From: JBDIBB01 sp039812685 | GTDB lineage: Bacteria; Acidobacteriota; Vicinamibacteria; Vicinamibacterales; JAFNAJ01 | Direction: 5' to 3' | NCBI GenBank assembly: GCA_039812685.1 | Contig: JBDIBB010000053.1 | Coordinates: 1 to 27,194 of the forward strand | DNA: 27,194 nt | In this document: piece by piece, positions 1 to 7,156 of the stretch | Layout: each line of letters begins with the position of its first letter | Position numbering within the stretch: position 1 is the first letter of the stretch | Made by a program: the position numbers and the translations under genes | Notes under the pieces: generated by a model | Database searches by the model: none | What the model was told of the DNA's origin: nothing | What the model saw: only the letters and a program-made list of their open reading frames with translations

Positions 1-1146
1 GTAGCCACCGGTGACCGCGGCCGCCAGCGTCACCCGGCCGGTGACCGGGTCGAGCACGTGCACGCCGTAGGTCGATCCATCGGCCGGCAGCAGCGTGCGC
101 GAGGCCGACGCGAAGGCGACGAACCGGCCATCGCGGCTCAGCACCGGGGCGCTGCCGCCCACGGCCGCGCCATCGGGGCCGGCGCTCACGAGCACGCGAG
201 CGCCGGAGACGGTGTCCTGCAGGTAGACGTCGAGGTCGCGGTTGGTGTCGGCCGGCAGCAACGGACGCGACGAGGCGAAGGCGACCCAGCGGCCGTCGAA
301 CGAGATGGCGGGCCGTCCGGCGCCATCGTAGTCGTCACTGGGGTCACCGAGTTGCGCGAGCACGCGGTTGGTCCCCGTGGCACGGTCGTGAATCCACAGA
401 CGATCGTCGTAAAGGTCACCCGGAACGCCGCCCCGCCAGTAGGTGGCGAAGGCCACCACCGCGCCATCGCCGCTCACCGCGGGACGACGGGCGCGCCCGA
501 CGTCGATCTCCGTCATCTGCCGGCTGGTTCGATCGACGACGAAGACGTGGCCGTGGGCGACCAGCGGATCCACGGTGGTATCGAACGCCAGGATCCCGCC
601 GTCCTCGCTCAGGCTCGGTGAGCCCGCGTCCAACCCGCGCCACACCTGCCCGGGAGCAACCCTCACGCGCTCGGTCAGGTGCAGGTCGCGATCGTGGACG
701 AACACGTCCTGGCGGCTGGCGGGCACGCCGGGCGCTTCCTCCAGGCGCGCGCCGAAGGCGACGAGCCGGCAGGCGGCGCTCACGGCCACCGGATTCCAGA
801 TGTCGGCAGCGCCGGTCGGTTCGAACCCCCCGGCCAGCCGCGCCCGCACGAGGGTGGTCACGCCGGCCTCGCGAACGAAGACGTCCGGCGCATCGTTGAC
901 GTCGCCGTCGACCAGGTTGCCGGCCCGCGAGCCGAATGCCACGCACACCTGGCCCGACGGCAACGCCTGGACCACGCCGCTGTAGCTGACGTCGTTGCCT
1001 GCCTGGCTCGCTGGCGTCGCACTCGCCAACTGGACGACATGGCCGCTGACCACGCCCGTGGTCTGGGCGAGGACGGCGGCCGGCCCGACCGCGAGGACGA
1101 GCCACGAGAGGAGAACCGACGGAAGGATGAGATGACGGTCACGCAT
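1..1146 (-). CDS. Secreted beta-propeller protein with Asp-rich loops (C-terminus beyond window)
   Basis: The frame is open from an ATG at 1146 to base 1 without a stop, so 382 codons are visible and the C-terminus is missing. It begins with a signal peptide (MRDRHLILPS, then a Leu/Val/Ala core ending AAVLAQ). The rest is a series of blade-like repeats. Each pairs a strand such as VAFASSR or FVAFASAS with a strand of the type DVFVREAG, DVFVHDRD, HVFVVDRT, DVYLQDTV or GVHVLDPV. Short Asp/Asn-rich loops (DGDVNDAPD, DTNRDLD) precede some strands and look like calcium-binding loops. This pattern is known from secreted TolB/PD40-like propellers in which DTNG-type loops precede a D-V-F-V-R-D strand. 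No catalytic residues are apparent, and ligand and role are unknown. It is divergent from the propeller gene at 1498. A GGAGG lies 7 nt before the ATG. The propeller call is firm; any function would be a guess. Confidence 0.85.
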   Translation of the reverse strand, partial: MRDRHLILPSVLLSWLVLAVGPAAVLAQTTGVVSGHVVQLASATPASQAGNDVSYSGVVQALPSGQVCVAFGSRAGNLVDGDVNDAPDVFVREAGVTTLVRARLAGGFEPTGAADIWNPVAVSAACRLVAFGARLEEAPGVPASRQDVFVHDRDLHLTERVRVAPGQVWRGLDAGSPSLSEDGGILAFDTTVDPLVAHGHVFVVDRTSRQMTEIDVGRARRPAVSGDGAVVAFATYWRGGVPGDLYDDRLWIHDRATGTNRVLAQLGDPSDDYDGAGRPAISFDGRWVAFASSRPLLPADTNRDLDVYLQDTVSGARVLVSAGPDGAAVGGSAPVLSRDGRFVAFASASRTLLPADGSTYGVHVLDPVTGRVTLAAAVTGGY

Positions 1147-1153
1147 GGCGCTG

Positions 1154-1158
1154 CCTCC
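1154..1158 (-). promoter_or_regulatory. Shine-Dalgarno site for the minus-strand propeller gene
   Basis: On the minus strand GGAGG lies 7 nt upstream of the ATG at 1146. This ideal spacing, together with the signal peptide that follows, fixes the start of the gene running off the left edge. Confidence 0.75.
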
Positions 1159-1486
1159 GGGCCGATGGCTCGCACGGAGCGAGGGCGGACGCGGCGTTCC
1201 CGGTCGGGGGCGTGACGAGGACGGTCCGTGGAGACCAGCCGCGGATGACCGTCGAGCCAGTGCCGGTCGCGGTCGTGCGGCGCCGTGAGGACAGCGGGGC
1301 GCGACGGCGGCTCGTCCCGTGATGATACAGCCGTTGGGCGCGTACCGGCTCAACCATGGATGCGACTCGCCGCCGGCGCGAACCGACCTGGCGCCGATCC
1401 GCGGCGCGGGGTCGTTGACAGCCTCACGGCCTTCGGCCAGAGTTGGAAGCTGGTTGCCAGACAGCGGGACGAATCCGAAAGCCCCT

Positions 1487-1491
1487 GGAGG
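1487..1491 (+). promoter_or_regulatory. Shine-Dalgarno site that selects GTG 1498
   Basis: GGAGG abuts an ATG at 1492 with no spacer, which would not work well. It lies 6 nt upstream of an in-frame GTG at 1498, which is good spacing. The GTG is therefore preferred over the ATG two codons earlier. Both give nearly the same signal peptide. Confidence 0.6.
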
Positions 1492-1497
1492 ATGTTC

Positions 1498-2595
1498 GTG
1501 CGACGACTCTCGTTTGCCTTCACGATGCTGGCGGTTGTGGCCGCCGGCTTGTATCTCACGGCGCAGGCGCCGCCGCCGGCCGCTTCGCAGGCGCCCGCGG
1601 CGCGACAGGGCTCGGCGCCCGTGCCGCCCGTCGAGGGCGAGTGGCGCCTTCGCAACGTGCGCCAGCTCACCTTCGGCGGCGAGAACGCCGAGGCCTACTT
1701 CTCGTCCGACGGCACGCGGCTCGTGTTCCAGTCGACGCGCCAGGGTGTGGAGTGCGACCAGATCTTCTCGATGAAGATCGACGGCACCGACGTGCGGCGC
1801 GTCAGCAACGGCGAGGGCCGTACGACGTGCGCCTACTACCTTCCCGGCGATGCCCGCATCATCTACGCCTCGACGTTCCTCGGGGGCAAGGCGTGTCCGC
1901 CCAAGCCCGGGTTCGAGCGCGGCTACGTGTGGCCCATCTACCACTCCTACGACATCTTCAGCGTGAAGCCGGACGGCAGCGACCTGAAGCGGCTGACATC
2001 GACCGACGGCTACGACGCCGAGGCCACCGTCGGTCCTGATGGCCGCATCATCTTCACCAGCGTGCGCGACGGCGACATGGAGCTCTACTCGATGAACGCC
2101 GACGGCAGCGACGTGAAGCGGCTCACGCACCGCGTGGGGCCCGACGGCGGCGCGTTCTTCTCGAAGGACGGGAAGATGATCGTGTGGCGCGGCAAGGAGC
2201 TGAAGGACGAGAAGGAACTGGCCGACTACCGGGCGCTGCTGAAGGAGGGCCTCTGGCGGCCCACCGACCTCGAGATCTTCGTGGCCAACGCCGACGGGAC
2301 CAACGTGCGCCAGGTGACCGACTTCAAGGGATCGAGCTTCGCGCCCTACCTGCACCCCGACGGCAAGCGGCTGATCTTCTCGTCGAACATGGAGGACCCG
2401 AAGGGCCGCAACTTCGATCTCTACCTGATCAACATCGACGGGACCGGCCTCGAGCGCGTCACCGTCAACGAGAGCTTCGACGGGTTCCCCATGTGGTCGC
2501 CCGACGGGAAGTACCTGGTGTTTGCCTCCAACCGGCACAACGTGAAGCCCACCGACACGAACGTGTTCATCGCCGAGTGGGTGGATCAGAAGTAG
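1498..2595 (+). CDS. Secreted six-bladed TolB/PD40-like beta-propeller
   Basis: A 365-residue protein with an N-terminal signal peptide (MRRLSFAFTM then a hydrophobic core ending near LTAQA) and a Pro/Ala-rich spacer to about residue 45. The remainder is PD40/TolB-type repeats. Six turns of the form R-x-L/V-T/S can be counted near residues 56, 102, 166, 209, 273 and 321. They alternate with SPDG-like turns (SSDGTRLVF, GPDGRIIF, SKDGKMIVW, HPDGKRLIF, SPDGKYLVF) and xDGTxxxR strands. Six repeats fit a closed six-bladed propeller. There is no peptidase, amidohydrolase or other catalytic domain, unlike many PD40 fusions. No tol-pal neighbours are present, so this is unlikely to be TolB itself. 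A binding or scaffold role in the periplasm is inferred. The start was set at GTG 1498 by SD spacing. A strong hairpin follows the stop. Confidence 0.88.
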   Translation: MRRLSFAFTMLAVVAAGLYLTAQAPPPAASQAPAARQGSAPVPPVEGEWRLRNVRQLTFGGENAEAYFSSDGTRLVFQSTRQGVECDQIFSMKIDGTDVRRVSNGEGRTTCAYYLPGDARIIYASTFLGGKACPPKPGFERGYVWPIYHSYDIFSVKPDGSDLKRLTSTDGYDAEATVGPDGRIIFTSVRDGDMELYSMNADGSDVKRLTHRVGPDGGAFFSKDGKMIVWRGKELKDEKELADYRALLKEGLWRPTDLEIFVANADGTNVRQVTDFKGSSFAPYLHPDGKRLIFSSNMEDPKGRNFDLYLINIDGTGLERVTVNESFDGFPMWSPDGKYLVFASNRHNVKPTDTNVFIAEWVDQK

Positions 2596-2604
2596 GTTCG
2601 GAGC

Positions 2605-2642
2605 GAGGCGGGCCCGGGGCCGCAAGCCCCGGGCTTCGCCTC
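2605..2642 (+). terminator. Long stem-loop after the propeller gene
   Basis: A perfect 9-bp stem GCCCGGGGC / GCCCCGGGC (2612-2620 with 2626-2634) closes a CGCAA loop. After a small internal bulge it is extended by GAGGCG (2605-2610) pairing with CGCCTC (2637-2642). No T-run follows, so it is not a classical intrinsic terminator. It starts 10 nt after the stop at 2595 and 58 nt before the next gene, a position suited to termination or 3'-end protection. Confidence 0.5.
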
Positions 2643-2662
2643 GAGGTCCTGCTCGCAGGCTC

Positions 2663-3796
2663 ATGGATCCCCTCCGCTCCCTCCTCGTCGACCTCGTGGC
2701 CATCGACTCGGTGAACCCGTCGCTGGTGCCGGGCGCACGTGGCGAGGGCGAGATCGCCGCGGCGCTCGCCGCCGTGTGCCGCGACGCCGGCCTCGCGGTC
2801 ACGATGCAGGAGGTCGCCCCGGGACGTCCCAACGTGATGGCGCTGCTCGAGGGACGGACACCAGGCCGCACGCTGATGTTCTGCGGGCACATGGACACGG
2901 TGGGCGTGGCCGGCATGGACGTGCCGTTCGCGCCGCGCGAGCGCGAGGGGCGGCTCTACGGCCGCGGCGCGCAGGACATGAAGGGCGGCCTCGCGGCGAT
3001 GGTCGACGCCACGCGGCACCTGGCCGCTTCCGGCGGCCTCGAACGCGGCCGCCTCGTCCTCGCCTGCGTCGTGGACGAGGAGCACGGCAGCCTGGGCGCC
3101 GACGCGCTGGTGAAGGACTGGCGCGCCGATGCCTGCGTGGTGACCGAGCCCACGGACCTCGCCATCGGCATCGCGCACAAGGGGTTCGCCTGGATCGAGG
3201 TGGAGACGGCGGGCGTGGCCGCCCACGGCAGCCGGCCCGAGGACGGCCGCGACGCGATCCTGGGGATGGGGCGCGTGCTGGCGGCGCTGGCGAGCCTGGA
3301 CGCCGAGTTGCAGCAGGGTGCGCGCCATCCCCGGCTCGGCTGCGCGTCGCTGCATGCGTCCACCATCGAAGGCGGCACGGAGTGGAGCACCTATCCGGAC
3401 CGGGCGGTGCTGTGCTACGAGCGCCGCACGCTGCCGGGCGAGGCGGCATCGGCGCCGCTGCTCGAGGCGCAGGGCATCCTCGACGCCGCACGGCGCCTCG
3501 ATCCAGGCCTCCGGGCCACGGCGCGGCTCGTGTTCGCCCGCGCCGCGTACGAGATCGACGAGCGCGCCGAGATCGTGCAGGCGCTGCGCGCCAGCACCGT
3601 CGCCATCGGGCGGCCGGCGCCGCTCACGGGCACGTCGTTCTGGACCGACGCCCAGATCACGGCGGCCGCCGGCATTCCCAGCGTCGTGTTCGGGCCGGGC
3701 GGCTCGGGCCTGCACTCGACCGAGGAGTACGTCAGCCTCGACGAGGTGGCGGCGTGCCGCGACGTCCTGGTGGATCTGGCGAAACGGTTCTGCTGA
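2663..3796 (+). CDS. M20 family zinc metallopeptidase / deacylase (ArgE/DapE-like)
   Basis: A 377-residue cytoplasmic protein of the M20 (ArgE/DapE/carboxypeptidase G2) family, without a signal peptide. The two-zinc site is complete: H76 and the activating D78 in GHMDTV, D105 in GAQDMKGG, general base E139 with E140 in DEEHGS, E162 in TEPT, and H351 in LHSTEEYV. The dimerisation/lid domain lies between about 170 and 290 and includes the AHGSRPEDGRDAI segment. Length is normal for the family. These enzymes hydrolyse N-acyl or peptide bonds of amino-acid substrates such as acetylornithine, succinyl-diaminopimelate or dipeptides. The substrate cannot be read from sequence, and no arginine or lysine biosynthesis gene is adjacent. 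It is convergent with the proline dehydrogenase gene. Family assignment is firm; the precise reaction is open. Confidence 0.92.
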   Translation: MDPLRSLLVDLVAIDSVNPSLVPGARGEGEIAAALAAVCRDAGLAVTMQEVAPGRPNVMALLEGRTPGRTLMFCGHMDTVGVAGMDVPFAPREREGRLYGRGAQDMKGGLAAMVDATRHLAASGGLERGRLVLACVVDEEHGSLGADALVKDWRADACVVTEPTDLAIGIAHKGFAWIEVETAGVAAHGSRPEDGRDAILGMGRVLAALASLDAELQQGARHPRLGCASLHASTIEGGTEWSTYPDRAVLCYERRTLPGEAASAPLLEAQGILDAARRLDPGLRATARLVFARAAYEIDERAEIVQALRASTVAIGRPAPLTGTSFWTDAQITAAAGIPSVVFGPGGSGLHSTEEYVSLDEVAACRDVLVDLAKRFC

Positions 3797-3840
3797 GGAC
3801 GGTCGCCGGCCCCCCGTGCCGCGTGGGCGCCGTGCCGTCC
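3797..3840. terminator. Candidate hairpin between convergent genes
   Basis: The 43-nt gap between the M20 and proline dehydrogenase stops can fold. ACGG-T-CGCC (3799-3807) pairs with GGCGCCGT (3826-3833) with one bulged base, around a GC-rich loop. An alternative outer pairing is GGACGG (3797-3802) with CCGTCC (3835-3840). It lacks T-runs. Position favours a two-way terminator, but in DNA this GC-rich chance folding is common. Confidence 0.3.
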
Positions 3841-4775
3841 TACCGGTCGAGCAGTACGCCGCGCAGCACGAACCCCACGTTGGCCGGGCGCTCGCCGAGC
3901 CGGCGCATGAAGTACGGGAACCACTCCGTGCCGAACGGCACGTAGACGCGCATGCGGAAGCCGTCGGCCACGAGCGAGGCCTGCAGGTCGCGCCGGATGC
4001 CGTAGAGCATCTGGAATTCGAAGCGGTCGTGCGGGATGCCGTGCCCGGCGGCCACCTGCTTCGTGTAGTCGATCATCTTCACGTCGTGCGTCGCGATGGC
4101 CGGGTACGTGCCTTCGAGCAGCAGCGACTGCGTCATCCGCTGGAAGCAGGCGTCGACCTCCGCCTTGCTCTGGTAGGCCACCTCACGCGGCTCCCGATAT
4201 GCGCCCTTCACCAGCCGCACGCGGGCGCCGAGCGCGTTGACGCGCGCCAGGTCCTTCTCGCTCCGGTGCAGGCACGACTGCAGCACCACGCCCGCGTTGC
4301 GGTAACCCAGGCCCCACAGGGTCTCGAAGATGTCGAGCGTGAGGTCGGTGAAGGGCGAGTCCTCCATGTCGATGCGCACGAAGAACTCGTGGCGCTGCGC
4401 GGGATCGAGGATGCGCCGCAGGTTGTCTGTGGTGTGCGCGCGATCGAGGTGCAGCCCGAGCTGGGTGAGCTTGAGCGAGATGTTGCGCTCGATGCCGGCG
4501 GCGACGATCGTGTCCAGGATCTTCAGGTAGTTCTCGACGGCGGCACGCGCCTCGTCCAGCGAGGTGACGCTCTCGCCGAGCTGGTCGAGCGTGAGCAGCA
4601 GGTTGCGGGCGGCCAGCGCCCGCGCGGCCGGGATCGCCTCCTCGACGCTCTCGCCGGCGATGAACCGGCGGCCGAAGCTGGTGGTGCGCCGCATCCCGTA
4701 GCGCGAGGCGAGCGACTTGATCGACTTGCTGCCGGCGAGGGCGTGGAAGAAGCTCTTCGACAGGGCGTCCAGCAT
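3840..4775 (-). CDS. putB: Proline dehydrogenase, monofunctional
   Basis: A 311-residue FAD-dependent enzyme oxidising L-proline to pyrroline-5-carboxylate, usually membrane-associated and feeding electrons to the respiratory quinone pool. The (beta/alpha)8 signature blocks are in order: LKLTQLGL (101-108), RIDMEDS (134-140), VLQSCLHRS (164-172), VRLVKGAY (186-193), ATHD (228-231), FQMLYGIR (254-261) and VYVPFGTEWFPYFMRRLGER (277-296). The last block has the paired arginines R291/R292 that bind the proline carboxylate. Length matches stand-alone bacterial ProDH (about 300 aa); there is no P5C-dehydrogenase or DNA-binding part as in PutA. The frame is open much further upstream, but that stretch overlaps the acyltransferase gene and is not ProDH-like. 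The ATG at 4775 shares its A with the upstream TGA (TGATG), implying translational coupling. Confidence 0.95.
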   Translation of the reverse strand: MLDALSKSFFHALAGSKSIKSLASRYGMRRTTSFGRRFIAGESVEEAIPAARALAARNLLLTLDQLGESVTSLDEARAAVENYLKILDTIVAAGIERNISLKLTQLGLHLDRAHTTDNLRRILDPAQRHEFFVRIDMEDSPFTDLTLDIFETLWGLGYRNAGVVLQSCLHRSEKDLARVNALGARVRLVKGAYREPREVAYQSKAEVDACFQRMTQSLLLEGTYPAIATHDVKMIDYTKQVAAGHGIPHDRFEFQMLYGIRRDLQASLVADGFRMRVYVPFGTEWFPYFMRRLGERPANVGFVLRGVLLDR

Positions 4776-5902
4776 CACGGGGTCCGGAGCCGCCGGGGCG
4801 GCGTGCGCAGGTGTTCGAGGGTACGGGCGTAGTAGCGCAACACCAGGCGGTCGCGCACACGCAGGAGATGGCGTTGCTCGACGATGACGTCGCGGGCCGC
4901 CAGGACGGCGACGCCCCGTTGGGCGATGAGCTCGGGATCCTCGATGTCGAGGTTGGCGCCCGCTTCCTTCAGCGTCGTCACGAGGCCCGCGATGTGGCCG
5001 GGCAGGTCGGCGACGGGCAGCGACGGGCGCATCACGCAGGCCACGATCGCGCTCGGCAGCACCTTGTAGAGCCGTCCGATCGCCTCGCGCACCGTGTAGG
5101 CCAGCGTCATGACGTCGCGGCGCGATCCCGGATCCCATCCCGCCAGCGGAATCGGCTGGCCGAAGCTGGTGAAGGACCGTGACTCGTAGCCGACGGCGGT
5201 GCCGATCATCTCGGCCAGCTCGCGCGAGAAGGGCCGCTGCCGCCGCTTGGTGCCCTGGCGGGCGAGGACGCGGTCCTCCAGCACCATGTCGTAGGAGACC
5301 GCGCAGGGGATGATGACGATGTCGTCGCGGCCGGCCTGCAGCGCCGCGTGCAGCAGCCCGGTCTTCGGCGACTTGATCTCGCCGCTGTAGCTGCGGCCGC
5401 CCTCCAGGTAGAAGAGCAGGTCGTGGCGCTTCAGCAGCTCGGCGATGTACGCCTTCAGCGTGACCAGGTAGGCGGGATCCTTCGCGTCGCGCCGGATCGG
5501 GACGGCGCCGGTGACGTGGCGGTGCAGCAGCCCGAGGGGGCCGCCGAACAGGTTGATGCCCGCCGCGATGATCGGCGGCCGCAGGCCATGGTCGTCGAGC
5601 GCGAGCGGCTCGACGAGGTAGTCGAGGTGGCTCTTGTGGTTCGAGATGAAGATGACGCGCCCGGCGGCCTGCGCGCGCCCGACGATCTCGATGTGCTCCA
5701 CGCGGCGATCCACCTTCCGGAGGATCGGGTAGAGCGGGTGCTTCAGGGCCCGGTAGATCGGATATCGCTGCGTCGTCCGCAGTTCGTCCAGGTAGGCGTG
5801 GATGCGCTCCCTGGCCTGCGCCTCGGTCTGTCCGCTCGTCGCGCGAAGGTATTTCGCGACGTCCTCGCGTGCCAGCACGGCCTGCGTGACTTCGTCCTGC
5901 AT
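4775..5902 (-). CDS. plsB: Short PlsB-like glycerol-3-phosphate acyltransferase
   Basis: A 375-residue member of the PlsB/PlsC-type acyltransferase family, which transfers a fatty acyl chain to glycerol 3-phosphate at the membrane in phospholipid synthesis. All four motifs are present: NHKSHLDYL with catalytic H89 and D94 (HX4D), GAVPIRRD (132-139), FYLEGGRSYSG (164-174) and IIPCAVSYD (197-205). The EGGRS-Y/R-SG form of motif III points to PlsB rather than PlsC. E. coli PlsB is about 807 aa, so this protein lacks most of the N-terminal domain and part of the C-terminal region. Such short forms may use other acyl donors or substrates. The gene is first of a two-gene unit, overlapping proline dehydrogenase by TGATG. 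A TATAAT lies just upstream of the ATG and no clear SD is visible. Family is firm; exact substrate is inferred. Confidence 0.88.
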   Translation of the reverse strand: MQDEVTQAVLAREDVAKYLRATSGQTEAQARERIHAYLDELRTTQRYPIYRALKHPLYPILRKVDRRVEHIEIVGRAQAAGRVIFISNHKSHLDYLVEPLALDDHGLRPPIIAAGINLFGGPLGLLHRHVTGAVPIRRDAKDPAYLVTLKAYIAELLKRHDLLFYLEGGRSYSGEIKSPKTGLLHAALQAGRDDIVIIPCAVSYDMVLEDRVLARQGTKRRQRPFSRELAEMIGTAVGYESRSFTSFGQPIPLAGWDPGSRRDVMTLAYTVREAIGRLYKVLPSAIVACVMRPSLPVADLPGHIAGLVTTLKEAGANLDIEDPELIAQRGVAVLAARDVIVEQRHLLRVRDRLVLRYYARTLEHLRTPPRRLRTP

Positions 5903-5910
5903 CGCGGCGG

Positions 5911-5916
5911 ATTATA
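5911..5916 (-). promoter_or_regulatory. -10 box of the acyltransferase-proline dehydrogenase unit
   Basis: A perfect TATAAT reads on the minus strand, ending 8 nt before the ATG at 5902. Initiation 6-9 nt downstream of a -10 would fall at or next to the start codon, predicting a leaderless or nearly leaderless mRNA. The hexamer at -35 spacing is CCGCCG, not a consensus. In such GC-rich DNA a perfect TATAAT is unlikely by chance. Confidence 0.6.
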
Positions 5917-5990
5917 CCCCTCGCCCGCGGCGCCGGCGGCGGAGGGGGAAGCCGGCGGCTGGCGTGGACCTGAGGACCCGTCCGGGCCGG

Positions 5991-7031
5991 TCAGGCCGGC
6001 GGCCCGGCCTCGCCCGACGCCTGTGTCCCGCGCTCGATCTCGCGGCAGATCGCGTCGGTGTACTCGCGCGTGCTGGCCTGGCCGCCGAGATCGCGCGTGC
6101 GCACCTCGCCGCGCGCCAGCACGCGGCCGAGCGCGGCGGTGATGTGGTCGGCCACCTCGTGCTCCTGCAGGTGGCGCAGCATCATCAGGCTCGACAGCAG
6201 CAGCGCCGTCGGGTTCGCGATGCCCTGATCGGCGATGTCGGGCGCGCTGCCGTGCACCGCCTCGAACACCGCGTTGTCCGTGCCGAGGTTGGCCCCCGGC
6301 ACCACCCCGAGGCCGCCCACCAGCCCCGCGCAGAGATCCGACACGATGTCGCCGTAGAGGTTCGGGAGCACCAGGATGTCGAACCGCTCGGGGAACATCA
6401 CCAGCTGCATCGACAGGGCGTCGACGATGCGTTCGTCGTACTTGACGTCGGGGTAGTCGAGGGCCACCTTCCGGACGCTGTCGAGGAACAGCCCGTCGCT
6501 GAGCTTCATGATGTTCGCCTTGTGCACGGCCGTCACGTGCCGGCGCCCCGCCTGGCGGGCGTAGCGGAAGGCGAAGTTCGCGATGCGATCGCTGGCCCGC
6601 GCCGTGATGATCTTCAGGCTCTCCACCACGCCGGGGACGACCTCGTGCTCGAGGCCGGAGTAGAGATCCTCGGTGTTCTCGCGGATGATCACCAGATCCA
6701 CCTGATCGAACCGCGTGTGCACGCCCGGCAGCTTGTAGACCGGACGCACGTTGGCGAACAGGTCGAGCGCCTTGCGCAGCCCCACGTTGACGCTGGTGAA
6801 CCCCTCGGCGATCGGCGTGGTCACCGGGCCCTTCAGCGCCACGCGGTTGCGGAGCACCGAGTCGATCACGCCGCGCGGCAGCGACGTGCCCTGGCGCTTG
6901 AACGCCAGCATCCCGGCGTCGTGGCGGTCCCACTCGATGTCGAGCCCCGCGGTCTTGAAGATGCGCAGGACGGCCTCGGTGATCTCGGGACCGATGCCGT
7001 CGCCAGGGATGAGCGTGATGCGATGGGACAT
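5991..7031 (-). CDS. icd: NAD-type isocitrate dehydrogenase
   Basis: A 346-residue beta-decarboxylating dehydrogenase converting isocitrate to 2-oxoglutarate, CO2 and NADH in the TCA cycle. The nucleotide entry motif IPGDGIGPE lies at 8-16. The isocitrate-binding segment is GFTSVNVGLRKAL (77-89), with S80, N82 and R86 in the S-x-N-x-x-x-R arrangement typical of isocitrate rather than isopropylmalate dehydrogenases. R96, R117, Y124, K171, D204, D228 and D232 occupy the expected catalytic and metal positions (HKANIMKLSDG, NLYGDIVSD). HGSAPDIADQG (260-270) carries Asp-Ile at the cofactor-discriminating site, which fits NAD. The sequence resembles eukaryotic IDH3 and Thermus-type enzymes. The start was taken at MSHRITLIPG; the longer open frame adds an unconserved Pro/Gly-rich leader. 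Divergent from the MDR oxidoreductase. Confidence 0.93.
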   Translation of the reverse strand: MSHRITLIPGDGIGPEITEAVLRIFKTAGLDIEWDRHDAGMLAFKRQGTSLPRGVIDSVLRNRVALKGPVTTPIAEGFTSVNVGLRKALDLFANVRPVYKLPGVHTRFDQVDLVIIRENTEDLYSGLEHEVVPGVVESLKIITARASDRIANFAFRYARQAGRRHVTAVHKANIMKLSDGLFLDSVRKVALDYPDVKYDERIVDALSMQLVMFPERFDILVLPNLYGDIVSDLCAGLVGGLGVVPGANLGTDNAVFEAVHGSAPDIADQGIANPTALLLSSLMMLRHLQEHEVADHITAALGRVLARGEVRTRDLGGQASTREYTDAICREIERGTQASGEAGPPA

Positions 7032-7105
7032 GAGAGGGCGCAGGGATGTGCCGCCGGGTCCGGCGGCGGGTGCCGGCGGTCCGGCGCGCGGCCGGAACCG
7101 CCGCA

Positions 7106-7111
7106 ATTATA
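7106..7111 (-). promoter_or_regulatory. -10 box upstream of isocitrate dehydrogenase
   Basis: TATAAT reads on the minus strand within an AT-rich island (7105-7111) in otherwise very GC-rich DNA, 74 nt upstream of the ATG at 7031. It predicts a leader of roughly 65-70 nt. No good -35 is seen. The same island might also serve the divergent MDR gene, but its plus-strand reading is a poor -10. Confidence 0.5.
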
Positions 7112-7156
7112 CGCGCGGATGGCTCGAGAGGCCGGAGCGCCGGGCCAGGGCGTAAC

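Larger units (their letters stand above)
1147..1497. other. Divergent intergenic region between two propeller genes
   Basis: About 350 bp separate the two divergent starts. An open plus-strand frame extends upstream of 1498 to 1285, but its translation lacks a signal peptide and looks like random high-GC sequence, so I treat it as non-coding. A perfect TTGACA occurs at 1415-1420 on the plus strand, 77 bp before the start at 1498. The hexamer 17 bp further on (CAGAGT) is a poor -10, so a sigma-70 promoter is only a possibility. I see no convincing operator, riboswitch or small RNA. Confidence 0.4.

Noticed and set aside
1415..1443. TTGACA with CAGAGT as promoter of the propeller gene
   Set aside because: The -35 is perfect but the -10 is very poor; kept only as a note in the intergenic entry.
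1285..1497. Longer N-terminus of the plus-strand propeller gene
   Set aside because: It would bury the signal peptide inside the protein; a GGAGG with proper spacing supports GTG 1498.
1498..2595. True TolB of the Tol-Pal system
   Set aside because: No TolB N-terminal domain and no tolA, tolQ, tolR or pal nearby; only the propeller repeats are shared.
2567..3715. 382-codon minus-strand frame opposite the M20 gene
   Set aside because: Composition (Arg, His, Ala, Gly rich) is that of an antisense shadow; the plus-strand frame has all M20 zinc ligands.
3318..4832. 504-codon plus-strand frame across the M20/ProDH junction
   Set aside because: Antisense to proline dehydrogenase and out of frame with M20, with no recognisable motif.
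4776..5138. N-terminal extension of proline dehydrogenase
   Set aside because: It overlaps the acyltransferase gene in another frame, has Arg/Pro/Ala-rich random composition, and ProDH conservation starts at the ATG of 4775.
5991..7031. 3-isopropylmalate dehydrogenase instead of isocitrate dehydrogenase
   Set aside because: S80, N82 and R86 follow the isocitrate-binding pattern, and no leucine pathway gene is adjacent.
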